The position numbers were made by a program, and so were the translations under genes. This document shows, one piece after another, positions 42,962 through 51,723 of a DNA stretch of 64,000 nt. The stretch is from CAYVIB01 sp964451365. Its GTDB lineage: Bacteria > Pseudomonadota > Gammaproteobacteria > Pseudomonadales > Cellvibrionaceae. The DNA is taken from the NCBI GenBank assembly GCA_964451365.1, contig CAYVIB010000008.1, positions 97,566 through 161,565 of the forward strand. The letters run 5' to 3'. How positions within the stretch are numbered: position 1 is the stretch's first letter; every line of letters starts with the position of its first letter. The notes under the pieces were generated by a model, which searched no databases, was not told the DNA's origin, and saw nothing but the letters and a program-made list of their open reading frames with translations.

Positions 42962-43798
42962 ATGAAAGCGAGAAAATCACACTGTCTGCGGCGGGCCGGG
43001 CTGGCGGTTCTGTTCATGCTGCTCAGCGGGTGCCATACCAGCGGCGGCAGGGTGATGGAAACAGCGATTGAAAGGCAGAGCGTCTGGTGGCATAACACCG
43101 GCGATTTTGCCCACCTGATTATCCCTCGCATCGTCGATCCCCGATCCGGTGTGCTGCATGTCTACATTGAAGGGGACGGCAAGCCGTGGATTAAACACCG
43201 TTACATCGCCAAAGATCCCACGCCGGAAAATCCGCTTGCCTTTCGCCTCATGATGAGGGACCCAAACAACAGCCTGTATCTGGGGAGGCCCTGTTACTTT
43301 GCGCGTTTTTACAACGGCAACACCGAAAGCTCCAACTGCGACCCCACTTTTTGGACCAGCGCCCGATATTCAGAAAAAGTCGTCGACAGCATGGTTGCCG
43401 CTTTGGAAGCTGTTATCGCAACGGATGCTTACTCGAATGTGGTTTTAATCGGTTATAGCGGCGGTGGCACGCTCGCCTATTTAATGGCGGGTAGAATGGA
43501 AAAAATTGATCGGGTAATTACAGTCGCCGCAAACCTGGACCACAACGCCTGGACGCATTACCACGGTTTCAGCCCGCTCAGCGGTTCGCTCGATCCCGCC
43601 CGAACAGTAATTCCACAAACCGTTGACCAAATTCATTTGCGGGGAGCGGGTGATCGAAATATTCCCGCAATGATTACGGAAAATTTTGTCGCAAACGATC
43701 CGGAGAACTGGGTGACGTTCCCGGCGTACGATCATATTTGCTGCTGGGAAGAAAACTGGCCGACTATTCTCAAGTCCCTGATCGCCACCTCGAAATAA
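42962..43798 (+). CDS. Alpha/beta hydrolase lipoprotein
   Basis: A 278-residue protein from ATG 42962, with leader ARKSHCLRRAGLAVLFMLLS and lipobox LLSGC. The nucleophile elbow GYSGGG lies in NVVLIGYSGGGTLAYLMAGR. A late His is in PAYDHICCWEENW, and HVYIEGDGKPW is the oxyanion region. The substrate is unknown; the lipid anchor suggests the outer membrane. The frame opens as far up as 42884 but no ribosome site supports that. Divergent from the caspase-like gene with 77 bases between starts. Confidence 0.78.
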   Translation: MKARKSHCLRRAGLAVLFMLLSGCHTSGGRVMETAIERQSVWWHNTGDFAHLIIPRIVDPRSGVLHVYIEGDGKPWIKHRYIAKDPTPENPLAFRLMMRDPNNSLYLGRPCYFARFYNGNTESSNCDPTFWTSARYSEKVVDSMVAALEAVIATDAYSNVVLIGYSGGGTLAYLMAGRMEKIDRVITVAANLDHNAWTHYHGFSPLSGSLDPARTVIPQTVDQIHLRGAGDRNIPAMITENFVANDPENWVTFPAYDHICCWEENWPTILKSLIATSK

Positions 43799-43810
43799 GA
43801 GGTTAACATT

Positions 43811-44497
43811 TTAAACGCGCGAAATACTGTTCTCGCTTAACAGGGACAACAACGAACTTGCTTCGGACCTTCGATGCTCGCTAAAAAGCGCTTGCGCTTT
43901 TTCTACTTCACCGGAAAGAATCAACTGATTCAACTGGCGGTAAATCCCGTTAATGGTTTCCAGTTTAAATCCCAACTCCACCATTGCCCGACGGGAACGA
44001 TAGGACTGTGCTCTGAGTGACTCCACGACACCCGCAAGATGTCTATTACCTGAAAGAACATTCAAAAAACGATGATATTTTTCATCCGCTTTCATCCACG
44101 CTTCAAGGTCGCCGCTTTCCAGCGCGCGATCCATTTCTTCCAGGGAAGTTACCATCGGATCGAGCATATCCCTCTGAGGGTGTATGCCCCCCAAAAGGCT
44201 GATGGCAAGTATTTCGAGGCTGGTAAGAACCTGATTGATTTCAAGGATATCTTCAATTACCAGAGGCCGGACTCTCATTCCACGCCGGGGAATGAGTTCA
44301 ATAAGATTTTCTGCTTCCAGACGAATTAATGCTTCCCGAACCGGCGTGCGGCTAACGCCGAGACGTTTTGCAATTTCCGGCTCCAACGCCTGATAGCCGG
44401 GAGGGTATTCATTGGACAGAATACTCGATTTAATTTTTCGATAGACTTGTTCAACACGCGATAAACTCGCATCTGCCCCAGTAAAAGCATCACTCAT
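43811..44497 (-). CDS. GntR-family transcriptional regulator, FCD subgroup
   Basis: A 228-residue regulator. The winged-helix domain comes first (YRKIKSSILSNEYPPGYQAL, EIAKRLGVSRTPVREALIRL, IPRRGMRVRPL). An FCD ligand-binding domain fills the rest, with Asp/His residues (DEKYHRFLNVLSGNRHLAGV, EHRRSE) of the metal-binding type. Such regulators often sense sugar acids or other carboxylates. No catabolic gene is adjacent, so the regulon is unknown. A palindrome ATGTATACAT at 44726-44735 upstream could be its operator. Confidence 0.88.
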   Translation of the reverse strand: MSDAFTGADASLSRVEQVYRKIKSSILSNEYPPGYQALEPEIAKRLGVSRTPVREALIRLEAENLIELIPRRGMRVRPLVIEDILEINQVLTSLEILAISLLGGIHPQRDMLDPMVTSLEEMDRALESGDLEAWMKADEKYHRFLNVLSGNRHLAGVVESLRAQSYRSRRAMVELGFKLETINGIYRQLNQLILSGEVEKAQALFSEHRRSEASSLLSLLSENSISRV

Positions 44498-45136
44498 ATA
44501 TGTTTTCTTATAAGTTTTTTATCCGATAACGACATTCGGTTTTTGCCAACTATTCAGATTGACCACAGCAAAACTCTGCAGTTCATTAGCACCTACCAAA
44601 TGTAATTACGGAATTGTTAATCCTGTGAGTGGCGCCAATTATAACATTCCAAAAACGGATTGCGAGAAAAGTTTTTTCGCAATTGAAGAAAAAGTGAAGT
44701 CGATAAAAGTTTTTTTTGCAAATAAATGTATACATTGTTAAAAGGTGCGGCATAATAGAGTGTTTGATTCTTAATGATCGCCATTTTCTTTCGCGTAACA
44801 GCGCAGGTTTATAAAAACGCCGTTATATTTTTGTGCGCAGCGACATAGGTTTTGCTCATTGCGATAACTACTACTTTTTTTCATCCAGCAAATTAAAAAT
44901 CTAGTAATAAAGTTTAAGTAGCTATTATTTTATTCGCGATTGCCCGCCACCCCGTTTGAACCAGGAACACGACAAATAAAAGCGCAAAAAGGGCGGAACA
45001 AGGTCTCGATATTAAAGCTCCAACACCAAAGTGAAGGGATGCCGCTGCGTTGCGCCTTAAACCAGCGCTCTGCCCAGCCGTCGCGGTATAAATCCTTGCC
45101 CTTTTCAAGGCCGTTAAATAGCGCTATCGTTTAAGC
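44498..45136. other. AT-rich intergenic region upstream of GntR gene
   Basis: About 640 bases with no gene I can support. The only structure noticed is the ATGTATACAT palindrome at 44726-44735. A few short open frames have no domain features. Confidence 0.4.
44726..44735. promoter_or_regulatory. Possible GntR operator palindrome
   Basis: ATGTATACAT is a perfect palindrome that fits the GTATAC-centred operators of FCD-type GntR proteins. It lies 229 bases upstream of the GntR gene, so autoregulation is possible. A single short match is weak evidence. Confidence 0.3.
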
Positions 45137-45451
45137 ATGAAACCGATCAAAACCAAGGCCCAACTGCGCGCCGAACTCTCCCTCGAAGTTGAGCGTTACC
45201 TTGCCGGCGGCGGTTCGGTGGACAACATACCCACGGGGGTCAGTGGCAATACGGATAACACCAATCTTTTCACTGCCTCGGCACATTTTGGCCCCCGGCA
45301 GGAGCGGACACCGGTAAACGATGTGATCCGGGAGCTGGACTCGCGCAAGAAATTCAAGCCCCCCACTTTCAAACCCGTGGCAGGGCCGCGCAAAAAGCTG
45401 ATTACAGATGATTTTGGCGAACCCGTAAGGTGGGTTTGGTCCGACCAATAA
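45137..45451 (+). CDS. Small hypothetical protein
   Basis: A 104-residue hydrophilic protein. It starts MKPIKTKAQLRAELSLEVER and contains YLAGGGSVDNIPTGVSG, a pattern I associate with small uncharacterised gammaproteobacterial proteins; the rest is low in hydrophobicity and probably disordered. No signal or membrane segment is seen. The stop lies 21 bases before the EVE-domain gene, so the two are probably co-transcribed. Function unknown. Confidence 0.65.
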   Translation: MKPIKTKAQLRAELSLEVERYLAGGGSVDNIPTGVSGNTDNTNLFTASAHFGPRQERTPVNDVIRELDSRKKFKPPTFKPVAGPRKKLITDDFGEPVRWVWSDQ

Positions 45452-45472
45452 GCACTGAGGGATCATGAACCT

Positions 45473-45937
45473 ATGAAATACTGGCTCTTCAAGACGGAAC
45501 CGGGTGAGTTCAGCATTGACGACCTGACAAAATGCCCGGGGCAAACCACTCGCTGGGACGGCATTCGCAACTACCAGGCAAGGAATTTTCTTCGGGACCA
45601 GACATCAATCAATGATCGGGTGCTGCTATATCACAGCAGTTGCAAGCCCACCGCCGTCGTCGGCGTGGCGGCGATTGTCTCTGCTCCCTATGCGGATCCC
45701 GCACAATTCGACAGCAAAAGCCCTTACTTCGACGAAAAAGCTTCCACAGACTCTCCCCGTTGGTATTCGGTGGACATTAAGCTGGAGCAGGTATTTCCCG
45801 AGCCAGTCGAACTTGCACGAATCAAGGCTGAGCCAAAGCTGGATCAAATGGTATTGCTCAAGCGCGGCAGGTTGTCGATTCAACCGGTAACACCGACGGA
45901 ATTCAAGCTCATTGTGAAGCTTGGCGGCGGCAAATAA
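45473..45937 (+). CDS. EVE-domain protein
   Basis: A 154-residue protein that is a single EVE (PUA-like) domain: MKYWLFKTEPGEFSIDDL, TRWDGIRNYQARNFLRD, RVLLYHSSCKPTAVVGVAAI, PRWYSVDIKLE. EVE proteins bind modified bases in nucleic acids; bacterial members are often linked to tRNA or modified-DNA recognition. Length is normal for the family. The neighbourhood shows no restriction enzyme, so a housekeeping role is more likely. Confidence 0.92.
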   Translation: MKYWLFKTEPGEFSIDDLTKCPGQTTRWDGIRNYQARNFLRDQTSINDRVLLYHSSCKPTAVVGVAAIVSAPYADPAQFDSKSPYFDEKASTDSPRWYSVDIKLEQVFPEPVELARIKAEPKLDQMVLLKRGRLSIQPVTPTEFKLIVKLGGGK

Positions 45938-46046
45938 CGCAAGTTATTCCAGGATTTCAGAGCGGAAAAATAAAAGGCGATGAACTTCACCGCCTTTCCT
46001 TTTAATGTTTCTGGTTAGTGTTTCTGGTTAAATGTGTCTGGCCGGT

Positions 46047-46301
46047 TCAGCGCGAGCTGACCGCACTTTGTTCCGAATCGCAGTTAACCACCGCTATATA
46101 TCCCATGGGTACCGGTTTGTCGCCGACAAAGCCCGGGATAAAACGAGATCGTTTCAGGGCCGTTTCGACCACATTCGCGTCCCGTTTGTATGCTCGCTCG
46201 ACATCCACCGTTCTTACCATGGTTGGCCTGCCATCTTCCTGAACTGTCGCGGCCACACAGGCAAGCGGGCCTTTTTTCAGGAACTCGCCCACATTAAGCA
46301 C
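46047..46301 (-). pseudogene. TonB C-terminal-like fragment
   Basis: An 84-codon frame from a GTG at 46301. The central part (DVERAYKRDANVVETALKRS, RFIPGFVGDKPVPMGYIAVV) resembles the C-terminal domain of TonB-like energy transducers. There is no N-terminal anchor or proline-rich region, and no upstream continuation was seen, so it is probably a 5'-truncated remnant. A small intact protein of another family is the alternative. Confidence 0.4.
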
Positions 46302-46512
46302 AACGTTGTTACATTAATATGACAATTAATGGAGAATTACTGATATTTTTTTGAAAGTTTGTCGGTATTATAGACAAAAAGGCCAAAATATAAGCGTTGT
46401 TCAGTTTTAGGGTGGGAAAAGAAGAAAGGCGAATCCGATTTTTTATGAAAAATAATCGATTGAAAGAGGTTCAAACCGACGCCGGAAGGAGTTGGCCTAA
46501 AAATATAGGGAG

Positions 46513-46689
46513 CTACACAACACCATGCGAAAGGGCGACCAGGTAGCTAACAAGAGTCAACAAACCCAATATGCCAAAAATAATCGCCAGCAGCCTCAAA
46601 GGTCTGAACGGTTGTCGCTCAACATCATTCACATTGGAACGCAGGAACTCGTCAACCTTTTTTTGATCTTCGGGATAAAGCTCTGGCAC
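46513..46689 (-). CDS. DUF3094-family small membrane protein
   Basis: A 58-residue protein encoded on the minus strand from GTG 46689, with GAGG 5 bases upstream. The N-terminal half reads PELYPEDQKKVDEFL and VNDVERQPFRPLRLL, followed by one membrane helix (AIIFGILGLLTLVSYLVALS). This order (PEDQ..VDE, VER.PFRP, one helix) matches DUF3094, a short family known from Pseudomonas and relatives with no assigned function. It is convincing despite its size because both ribosome site and family pattern agree. Confidence 0.72.
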   Translation of the reverse strand: MPELYPEDQKKVDEFLRSNVNDVERQPFRPLRLLAIIFGILGLLTLVSYLVALSHGVV

Positions 46690-46715
46690 AGCTACCTCAA
46701 GTGTTATTTCTAGGG

Positions 46716-46733
46716 CCTGTTAATACTAACAGG
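46716..46733 (-). terminator. Short hairpin after acyl-CoA dehydrogenase gene
   Basis: CCTGTTA and TAACAGG form a 7-bp stem with a 4-base loop, 55 bases after the dehydrogenase stop and upstream of the DUF3094 gene. There is no U-run, so termination would be weak or factor-dependent. Confidence 0.35.
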
Positions 46734-46788
46734 GTAAAGATTATCTGATCACCGGGGAGTTCCACCGCTCGTACAACTCCCGATTTTG

Positions 46789-48567
46789 TTAAAACGCCTC
46801 GTCGTCGAGTCTCATAACGGCATCGGCCGTGTCCATCACCCTTACCTTCAAAGTTTCCACCTGGGGCAACAGACGCGAAAAGTAATATCTTGCCACTGCC
46901 ATTTTCGCTTTGGCAAACGGCGGGTCCACCGGGTGCGAGGTTGAGGCCACCGCCATCCGCGCCCACATAAACGCGTATGCCACATAACCGAAAAGATTGA
47001 GATAATCCACGGCAACCGCGCCGGGTGCATTCGCATTCGCTCGCGCATTTTCCAGTACAACCTCGGTGGCCTCAACCAGAACACCCAGTACACTTTGCAG
47101 GCGTTTCAGAAAATCATCGACCTCACCGCTCGCGTCCGCATTGCGAATAAAATCTTCCACGTCCTGAACAAACAGTTTGAGCAGCTTGCCCTGGGTGGCA
47201 ACTGTTTTACGGCCAACCAGGTCCATCGCCTGGATACCGTTGGTACCTTCGTAAATTTGGGTGATGCGGATATCCCGAACGTGCTGCTCCTGGCCGGATT
47301 CCCGGATATAACCGTGGCCACCGAACACCTGCTGCCCGAGCACGGCGGACTCAAAGGCCACATCCGTCATAAAAGCCTTGGCCACCGGCGTAAGCAACGC
47401 CACCATGTTCTCGCCCAATTCACGCTGTTTTTCATCCGTTCCATAGCGGGCCATATCCAGCCATTTGGCCACGTAGATGTAGAACGCCCGCCCACCTTCG
47501 TTAAAAGCGCGCATGGTCAGCAACATGCGGCGCACATCCGGATGGACAATAATCGGATCGGCAACTTTCTCCGGCTCTTTGACCTCGGCGGAGCTGCGAC
47601 TTTGTAATCTTTCCCGAGCATACGCGGCCGCGCTTTGATAGGAGGCTTCCGCCACCGCCATTCCCTGGATACCCACCAGCAGCCTTTCGTAATTCATCAT
47701 CGTAAACATAGCGACAAGCCCCCGGTTGGGCTCGCCGATCATCCAGCCTTTGGCGCCGTCAAAATTCATCACGCAGGTGGAAGAGGCCTTGATGCCCATT
47801 TTCTTTTCAATCGAACCGCAGCTTAGCGTGTTGCGCTCACCCACATCCCCGTTTGCGTCAGGCAGATACTTGGGCACCAGAAACAGGGAAATTCCCCTGG
47901 ACCCCTCCGGCGCATCCGGCAATTTGGCCAGCACAAGGTGCACGATATTTTCCGCCATATCGTGCTCACCCCAGGTAATGAATATTTTGGTTCCGGAGAT
48001 GGCATAGCTGCCATCCTCCCCGGGCACGGCCTTGGTACGTATCAGACCGAGGTCGGTGCCGGCGTGTGGCTCTGTCAGGTCCATTGCGCCGGACCATTGG
48101 CCACTGTAGAGTTTTGGCAGGTACAGCTTTTTCAGCTCGTCCGACGCGTGCGAATTAATTGCGAACGCCGCGCCGGCAGTCAGCATCGGCGCCAGCCCGA
48201 ACGACATACAGGCCCCCTGGACCATTTCCTCCACGGCTGAAACCAGCGTTTTTGGCATTCCCATACCATTGTATTCGGGGTTGCCGGCAAGCGCGCTCCA
48301 ACCGCCATCGCAGAAAAGCCGGTAGGCCTCCTTAAAACCGTCAGGCGTGCGCACGGTACCATCCTGCCACTCGCAGCCCGCTTCATCAGCATCCCGGTTA
48401 AGCGGCGCCAGCACCTGCTCGCAGATCTTTCCCGCCTCTCCCAGAATGGCATCGGCGGTGTCCGCGTCGATAGTGTCAATATCGAGTGAACTCCAGAATT
48501 CCTCGAGTCGGAAGACATCCCGGTGCAAAAAACGAATATCATCCAGCGGGGCTTTGTATGCGGTCAT
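46789..48567 (-). CDS. Acyl-CoA dehydrogenase, long form with C-terminal extension
   Basis: A 592-residue flavoenzyme of the DMSP-lyase-like/long acyl-CoA dehydrogenase type. FAD and substrate regions are seen in LTEPHAGTDLGLIRTKAVPG, YAISGTKIFITWGEHDMAEN and QVFGGHGYIRESGQEQHVRD, and the catalytic-type Glu in QIYEGTNGIQAMDLVGRK. A C-terminal domain (about 470-590) follows. It catalyses the first step of fatty acyl-CoA beta-oxidation at the cytoplasmic side; chain length is unknown. ATG 48567 is preferred over TTG 48573. It is a single gene. Confidence 0.93.
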   Translation of the reverse strand: MTAYKAPLDDIRFLHRDVFRLEEFWSSLDIDTIDADTADAILGEAGKICEQVLAPLNRDADEAGCEWQDGTVRTPDGFKEAYRLFCDGGWSALAGNPEYNGMGMPKTLVSAVEEMVQGACMSFGLAPMLTAGAAFAINSHASDELKKLYLPKLYSGQWSGAMDLTEPHAGTDLGLIRTKAVPGEDGSYAISGTKIFITWGEHDMAENIVHLVLAKLPDAPEGSRGISLFLVPKYLPDANGDVGERNTLSCGSIEKKMGIKASSTCVMNFDGAKGWMIGEPNRGLVAMFTMMNYERLLVGIQGMAVAEASYQSAAAYARERLQSRSSAEVKEPEKVADPIIVHPDVRRMLLTMRAFNEGGRAFYIYVAKWLDMARYGTDEKQRELGENMVALLTPVAKAFMTDVAFESAVLGQQVFGGHGYIRESGQEQHVRDIRITQIYEGTNGIQAMDLVGRKTVATQGKLLKLFVQDVEDFIRNADASGEVDDFLKRLQSVLGVLVEATEVVLENARANANAPGAVAVDYLNLFGYVAYAFMWARMAVASTSHPVDPPFAKAKMAVARYYFSRLLPQVETLKVRVMDTADAVMRLDDEAF

Positions 48568-48765
48568 AGTCAATCCAGGCAGCTGTTTTTATGTTTGACA
48601 GGCAAACGCCCGTTTAATTTAGTTTAGAATGCCCGGTGCGGGCAAACAACTTTTAAGGTGATATATACCATCCAGTCAGTAAGCCCGACATTATAAGAAA
48701 ATTAGCCGTTCAACATGCTCATCCCGAAGAATTAATACCACTAACAATCCTGGAGAAAGAGAGAT

Positions 48766-49608
48766 ATGAAACTCCTGAAATCACTTTGCATCGGCGCGTT
48801 TACGTTTGTTATCGCATGTTGGCAACTTATTCCACACGCGCTGGCCGCGGACGAGAAGCAGCAACTGGACAACATTGGCGTTCAACTTTATTCCCTGCGC
48901 ACGGAGGCACCAAACGGCGTTGAAGCAATGTTGAAAAAAGTGAGCGAAATGGGTTACAACCAAGTGGAGCTGCACACGCTTTACGACATGAAGGCAGGCG
49001 ATTTAAAAGCATTGCTGGACAAGTACAAACTTACCGCACCATCCACTCATAGGGGTTTTGATTTGATCAGGAGCGATGTCGCCGGCACCATCGCCGACGC
49101 CAAGGCGCTGGATCTTGAGCTGGTGATTATACCGTGGCTGGATATCAACAAATACGACACACGGGAAAAATGGATTGCCTTTGCGAAAGACATGAACAGG
49201 ATCGGCAAAAAAATGAAAAAACAGGGTATTCAACTGGCCTACCACAATCACGATTTCGAGTTTAAACCATTGGCCGACGGGTCAATTCCTTACGACGTAC
49301 TGTTAAAAAACACCAAACCGGAATATGTGGCCTTGCAGATGGATCTTTTCTGGGCCGTCAAGGCAGGTAAAAATCCTGTTGATTATATGAACGCTCACCC
49401 CGGAAGAATTGTTTCCTGCCATGTTAAAGATATGGCAAAGGATGGCGAGATGACGGAAGTGGGCAAGGGTACAATTGATTTTGCCGCAATATTTGACGCC
49501 GGGGTAAAAAACGGTTTGAAGTATTTTATTGTTGAGCACGACAAACCGGCAAACCCGTTTGAGTCCGTCAACAGCAGTATCAATTACCTGGAACAACTGA
49601 AGTTTTAA
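48766..49608 (+). CDS. Secreted sugar-phosphate isomerase/epimerase-like TIM-barrel protein
   Basis: A 280-residue protein with a signal peptide (LCIGAFTFVIACWQLIPHALA) and an AP-endonuclease-2/xylose-isomerase-like barrel. Seen are IGVQLYSLRTEAPNGVEAML, GYNQVELHTLYDM, QLAYHNHDFEFKPL with metal-type residues, ALQMDLFWAVKAGKNP, and FIVEHDKPANPFESV. The family includes sugar epimerases and isomerases, and exported members are common in polysaccharide degraders. The substrate is unknown. GGAGAAAGAG precedes ATG 48766. It ends 7 bases before a convergent gene. Confidence 0.85.
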   Translation: MKLLKSLCIGAFTFVIACWQLIPHALAADEKQQLDNIGVQLYSLRTEAPNGVEAMLKKVSEMGYNQVELHTLYDMKAGDLKALLDKYKLTAPSTHRGFDLIRSDVAGTIADAKALDLELVIIPWLDINKYDTREKWIAFAKDMNRIGKKMKKQGIQLAYHNHDFEFKPLADGSIPYDVLLKNTKPEYVALQMDLFWAVKAGKNPVDYMNAHPGRIVSCHVKDMAKDGEMTEVGKGTIDFAAIFDAGVKNGLKYFIVEHDKPANPFESVNSSINYLEQLKF

Positions 49609-49615
49609 CGCGCCG

Positions 49616-50464
49616 TCAGGCCAGTTGATCCAGAAGGTTGCCCACGCGGGAAGAGGTAAAATGGCTGTCGGCAATGTCGCTGGCAAGGCGAGAGCTGATA
49701 GCCGGTGAAGGTGAAGTAGAAACGTTCGCATTGTCAGGGGATGACAATCGCGGTGAATCTTCGCCGGATTTTGCGGCTGGCGAGCGCGATTCCGCTTTGT
49801 CTCCATTCGCGGCGGAAGCGGACTCCGCTTTTTCATTCCCGGCGTCGGCGGCCTCCTCCTTCTCCCGGGCTTCCTGTGCGCGCTCCAGCGCAAGCTCCTT
49901 GCGCGCTTCATTCTCCAACAGCGTGGCCTGGGCGGCGACTCTTAAATCCTGGGGTGACGGCTCCGCCGGCGCCAGGGCGGCACGTTTGACTGTTTGCGCC
50001 TTGGCGATTGTCTCCTCCGGTGTGGCTGCCCTGCCGACATCAATGGACACCTCACCGCCCACGGCGTAGTTAACGCCGTCCGGGCCGCGCTGGTACTGGT
50101 AGCGGGCAGTGCCGGCGTATTGTCCGCCAACGGCCATATGCGCTTGCTCGTGGGCGCGAACTTCGCGGTCCCGCGTGGCCAACTCACTAATTTCCAATCT
50201 CTCCTGTTCCAGTTTTTCCCGTTCAAGTCGAGCCTTTTGGGCTTTTTCCCGACCCTTTTCGTCAGCGGCAGCGTTTTGATCCGCTTTTCTTTCCTCCAGG
50301 TCCATTTCCCGGCGCGGCGTTCGCAGGCGTGCGCGCTCGGTGGCCGTTGCCGGCTCGACGGGTTTAAGGGGTGCATTGGGAGAGTCAGTGAGTGTTTTGG
50401 CAACAGGCGATTCGCCCACCGGGGAGTGGATAACGGGCGTGAAGTGAGAACTGGTAATAATCAT
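49616..50464 (-). CDS. SprA-related putative metalloprotease
   Basis: A 282-residue protein. The N-terminus is low-complexity and charged (residues about 40-95, Glu/Lys/Arg-rich coiled coil). The conserved core then holds REVRAHEQAHMAVGGQYAG (HExxH-like HEQAH), YQYQRGPDGVNYAVGGEVS and SPQDLRVAAQATLLENEARK. This is the SprA-related family, proposed to be a metalloprotease. The C-terminus is rich in Ser/Ala/Glu. It is the last of a three-gene minus-strand set. Confidence 0.82.
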   Translation of the reverse strand: MIITSSHFTPVIHSPVGESPVAKTLTDSPNAPLKPVEPATATERARLRTPRREMDLEERKADQNAAADEKGREKAQKARLEREKLEQERLEISELATRDREVRAHEQAHMAVGGQYAGTARYQYQRGPDGVNYAVGGEVSIDVGRAATPEETIAKAQTVKRAALAPAEPSPQDLRVAAQATLLENEARKELALERAQEAREKEEAADAGNEKAESASAANGDKAESRSPAAKSGEDSPRLSSPDNANVSTSPSPAISSRLASDIADSHFTSSRVGNLLDQLA

Positions 50465-50487
50465 CGCAAAACCGGCTTGGCAGTCGG

Positions 50488-50616
50488 TCAGTACTGGTGC
50501 GGCTGTCTCCCGCGCGCCTGGGTTTCAGCTTTATCCTCTACCGGAATATAAACCCGCTGTTCCGGCATACCAAACAGCCACGCTAGAAAACGCATCAGTT
50601 CGTTATGATTTAACAT
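50488..50616 (-). CDS. Very small protein overlapping its upstream neighbour
   Basis: A 42-residue frame from ATG 50616, starting MLNHNELMRFLAWLFGMPEQ and ending near RGRQPHQY. The ATG lies 13 bases inside the 3' end of the upstream gene, a spacing typical of translational coupling. The amphipathic N-terminus and full use of the gap to the next gene support reality. Family unknown. Confidence 0.4.
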   Translation of the reverse strand: MLNHNELMRFLAWLFGMPEQRVYIPVEDKAETQARGRQPHQY

Positions 50617-50899
50617 CAAGTAAACTCCCCAGTGTGTCGTCAGCCACGGAAATTATTTTGGCTGACGCATTAAACACAAGTTCCTGCCGGCGCAGCTCAA
50701 CCAGCGGCTCGGCGATGTTGCCGCTGGAACCGGATTTCTGCGGTTCATCAACCGGTGGTATGGTGGCGTCTTCCGGATTTTGTGGCGCGGCGCTGTCCTG
50801 CCGGACATTGGCATGCGCAATCTCGTGGGCGGATTTGAGCATCTCCCGCTGGCTGTGCTGCATTCCGCGCAGACCTTCATTCATGACTGAGCTGATCAT
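50603..50899 (-). CDS. Small hypothetical protein with flagellar-rod-like tail
   Basis: A 98-residue protein. The N-terminus is amphipathic (LRGMQHSQREMLKSAHEIAH), the middle is Pro/Ser-rich, and the C-terminus (PLVELRRQELVFNASAKIIS) resembles the terminal helix of axial flagellar proteins such as FlgC or FlgE. Independent small proteins of this kind occur in Pseudomonas and relatives. No signal peptide is seen. It is the first gene of the set with the SprA-related protein. Confidence 0.6.
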   Translation of the reverse strand: MISSVMNEGLRGMQHSQREMLKSAHEIAHANVRQDSAAPQNPEDATIPPVDEPQKSGSSGNIAEPLVELRRQELVFNASAKIISVADDTLGSLLDVKS

Positions 50900-51039
50900 C
50901 GGCGATCCTCTAAGCGGCTACACTGCTGGACCAAAAAACTCATACTTATGATTGAAGTTTACGCGATGAAAGTCCGTTTTTCAGCCTTTTTGACGCGAGT
51001 TTAAACATCTTGTAAGACAGATTTGTCGCAAAAACAGTA

Positions 51040-51723
51040 TCAGCCGGCCAGTTTGCTTATATCAAGCCAGGTTGAGGCGGTTTGCGGGGAAGGGTCATCC
51101 AGATAAGGCACTTCCCCCAGCAGGGGAAACGGCAGCAGGGACCGCAGGGTATCGATGTTCTCGCGCTGGACGGGCAACTCCGGCTCCAGGCAACTGGCGA
51201 TCCAGCCGGCACCCTTCAGGCCGTCGCGCGCGATGGACTCCGCCGTCAGCAGGGTGTGGTTAATACAGCCCAATCGGATACCCGCCACCAGAATGACCGG
51301 AATATCCAACGCTTTGGCCAGGTCGGCCATACTCTCGCGCGGGTTCAACGGCACCCGCCAGCCGCCGGCGCCCTCAATCAGGCAAAGGTCAGCTTTGTTC
51401 ATGAGCGCTCCGCGACAATATCCCACCAGGCGATCGACAGTAACACGTTTGCCCTCCTGTGCCGCGGCGATATGCGGGGCAATGGCCGCCCGCAGGGCCA
51501 CCGGGTTAACCTGTTCATAAGGCAGTTTTACCGATGCATTCCGCAAGAGCTGCAGCGCATCGCCGTTGCGCGGCCCCTCTTCGGTGTCGTCACAGCCGGC
51601 CGCCACCGGTTTCAGCCCGAGGGTGCGCAGGCCCTTTTGATTGGCGGCATGGAGCATGGCGGAAGTCATCAGGGTTTTACCGACACCGGTATCGGTGCCG
51701 GTAACAAAAAAAATCTTAGTCAC
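51040..51723 (-). CDS. bioD: Dethiobiotin synthetase
   Basis: A 227-residue ATP-dependent carboxylase closing the ureido ring of dethiobiotin. The P-loop is FFVTGTDTGVGKTLMTSAML, with KPVAAGCDDTEEGPRNGDAL and LIEGAGGWRVPLNPRESMAD. Length is normal. ATG 51723 overlaps the bioHC stop by 8 bases. Last gene of the biotin operon bioB-bioF-bioHC-bioD. Confidence 0.95.
   Translation of the reverse strand: MTKIFFVTGTDTGVGKTLMTSAMLHAANQKGLRTLGLKPVAAGCDDTEEGPRNGDALQLLRNASVKLPYEQVNPVALRAAIAPHIAAAQEGKRVTVDRLVGYCRGALMNKADLCLIEGAGGWRVPLNPRESMADLAKALDIPVILVAGIRLGCINHTLLTAESIARDGLKGAGWIASCLEPELPVQRENIDTLRSLLPFPLLGEVPYLDDPSPQTASTWLDISKLAG

Noticed and set aside
46525..46713. Plus-strand 62-codon frame
   Set aside because: It is antisense to the DUF3094 gene, which has a ribosome site and family pattern.
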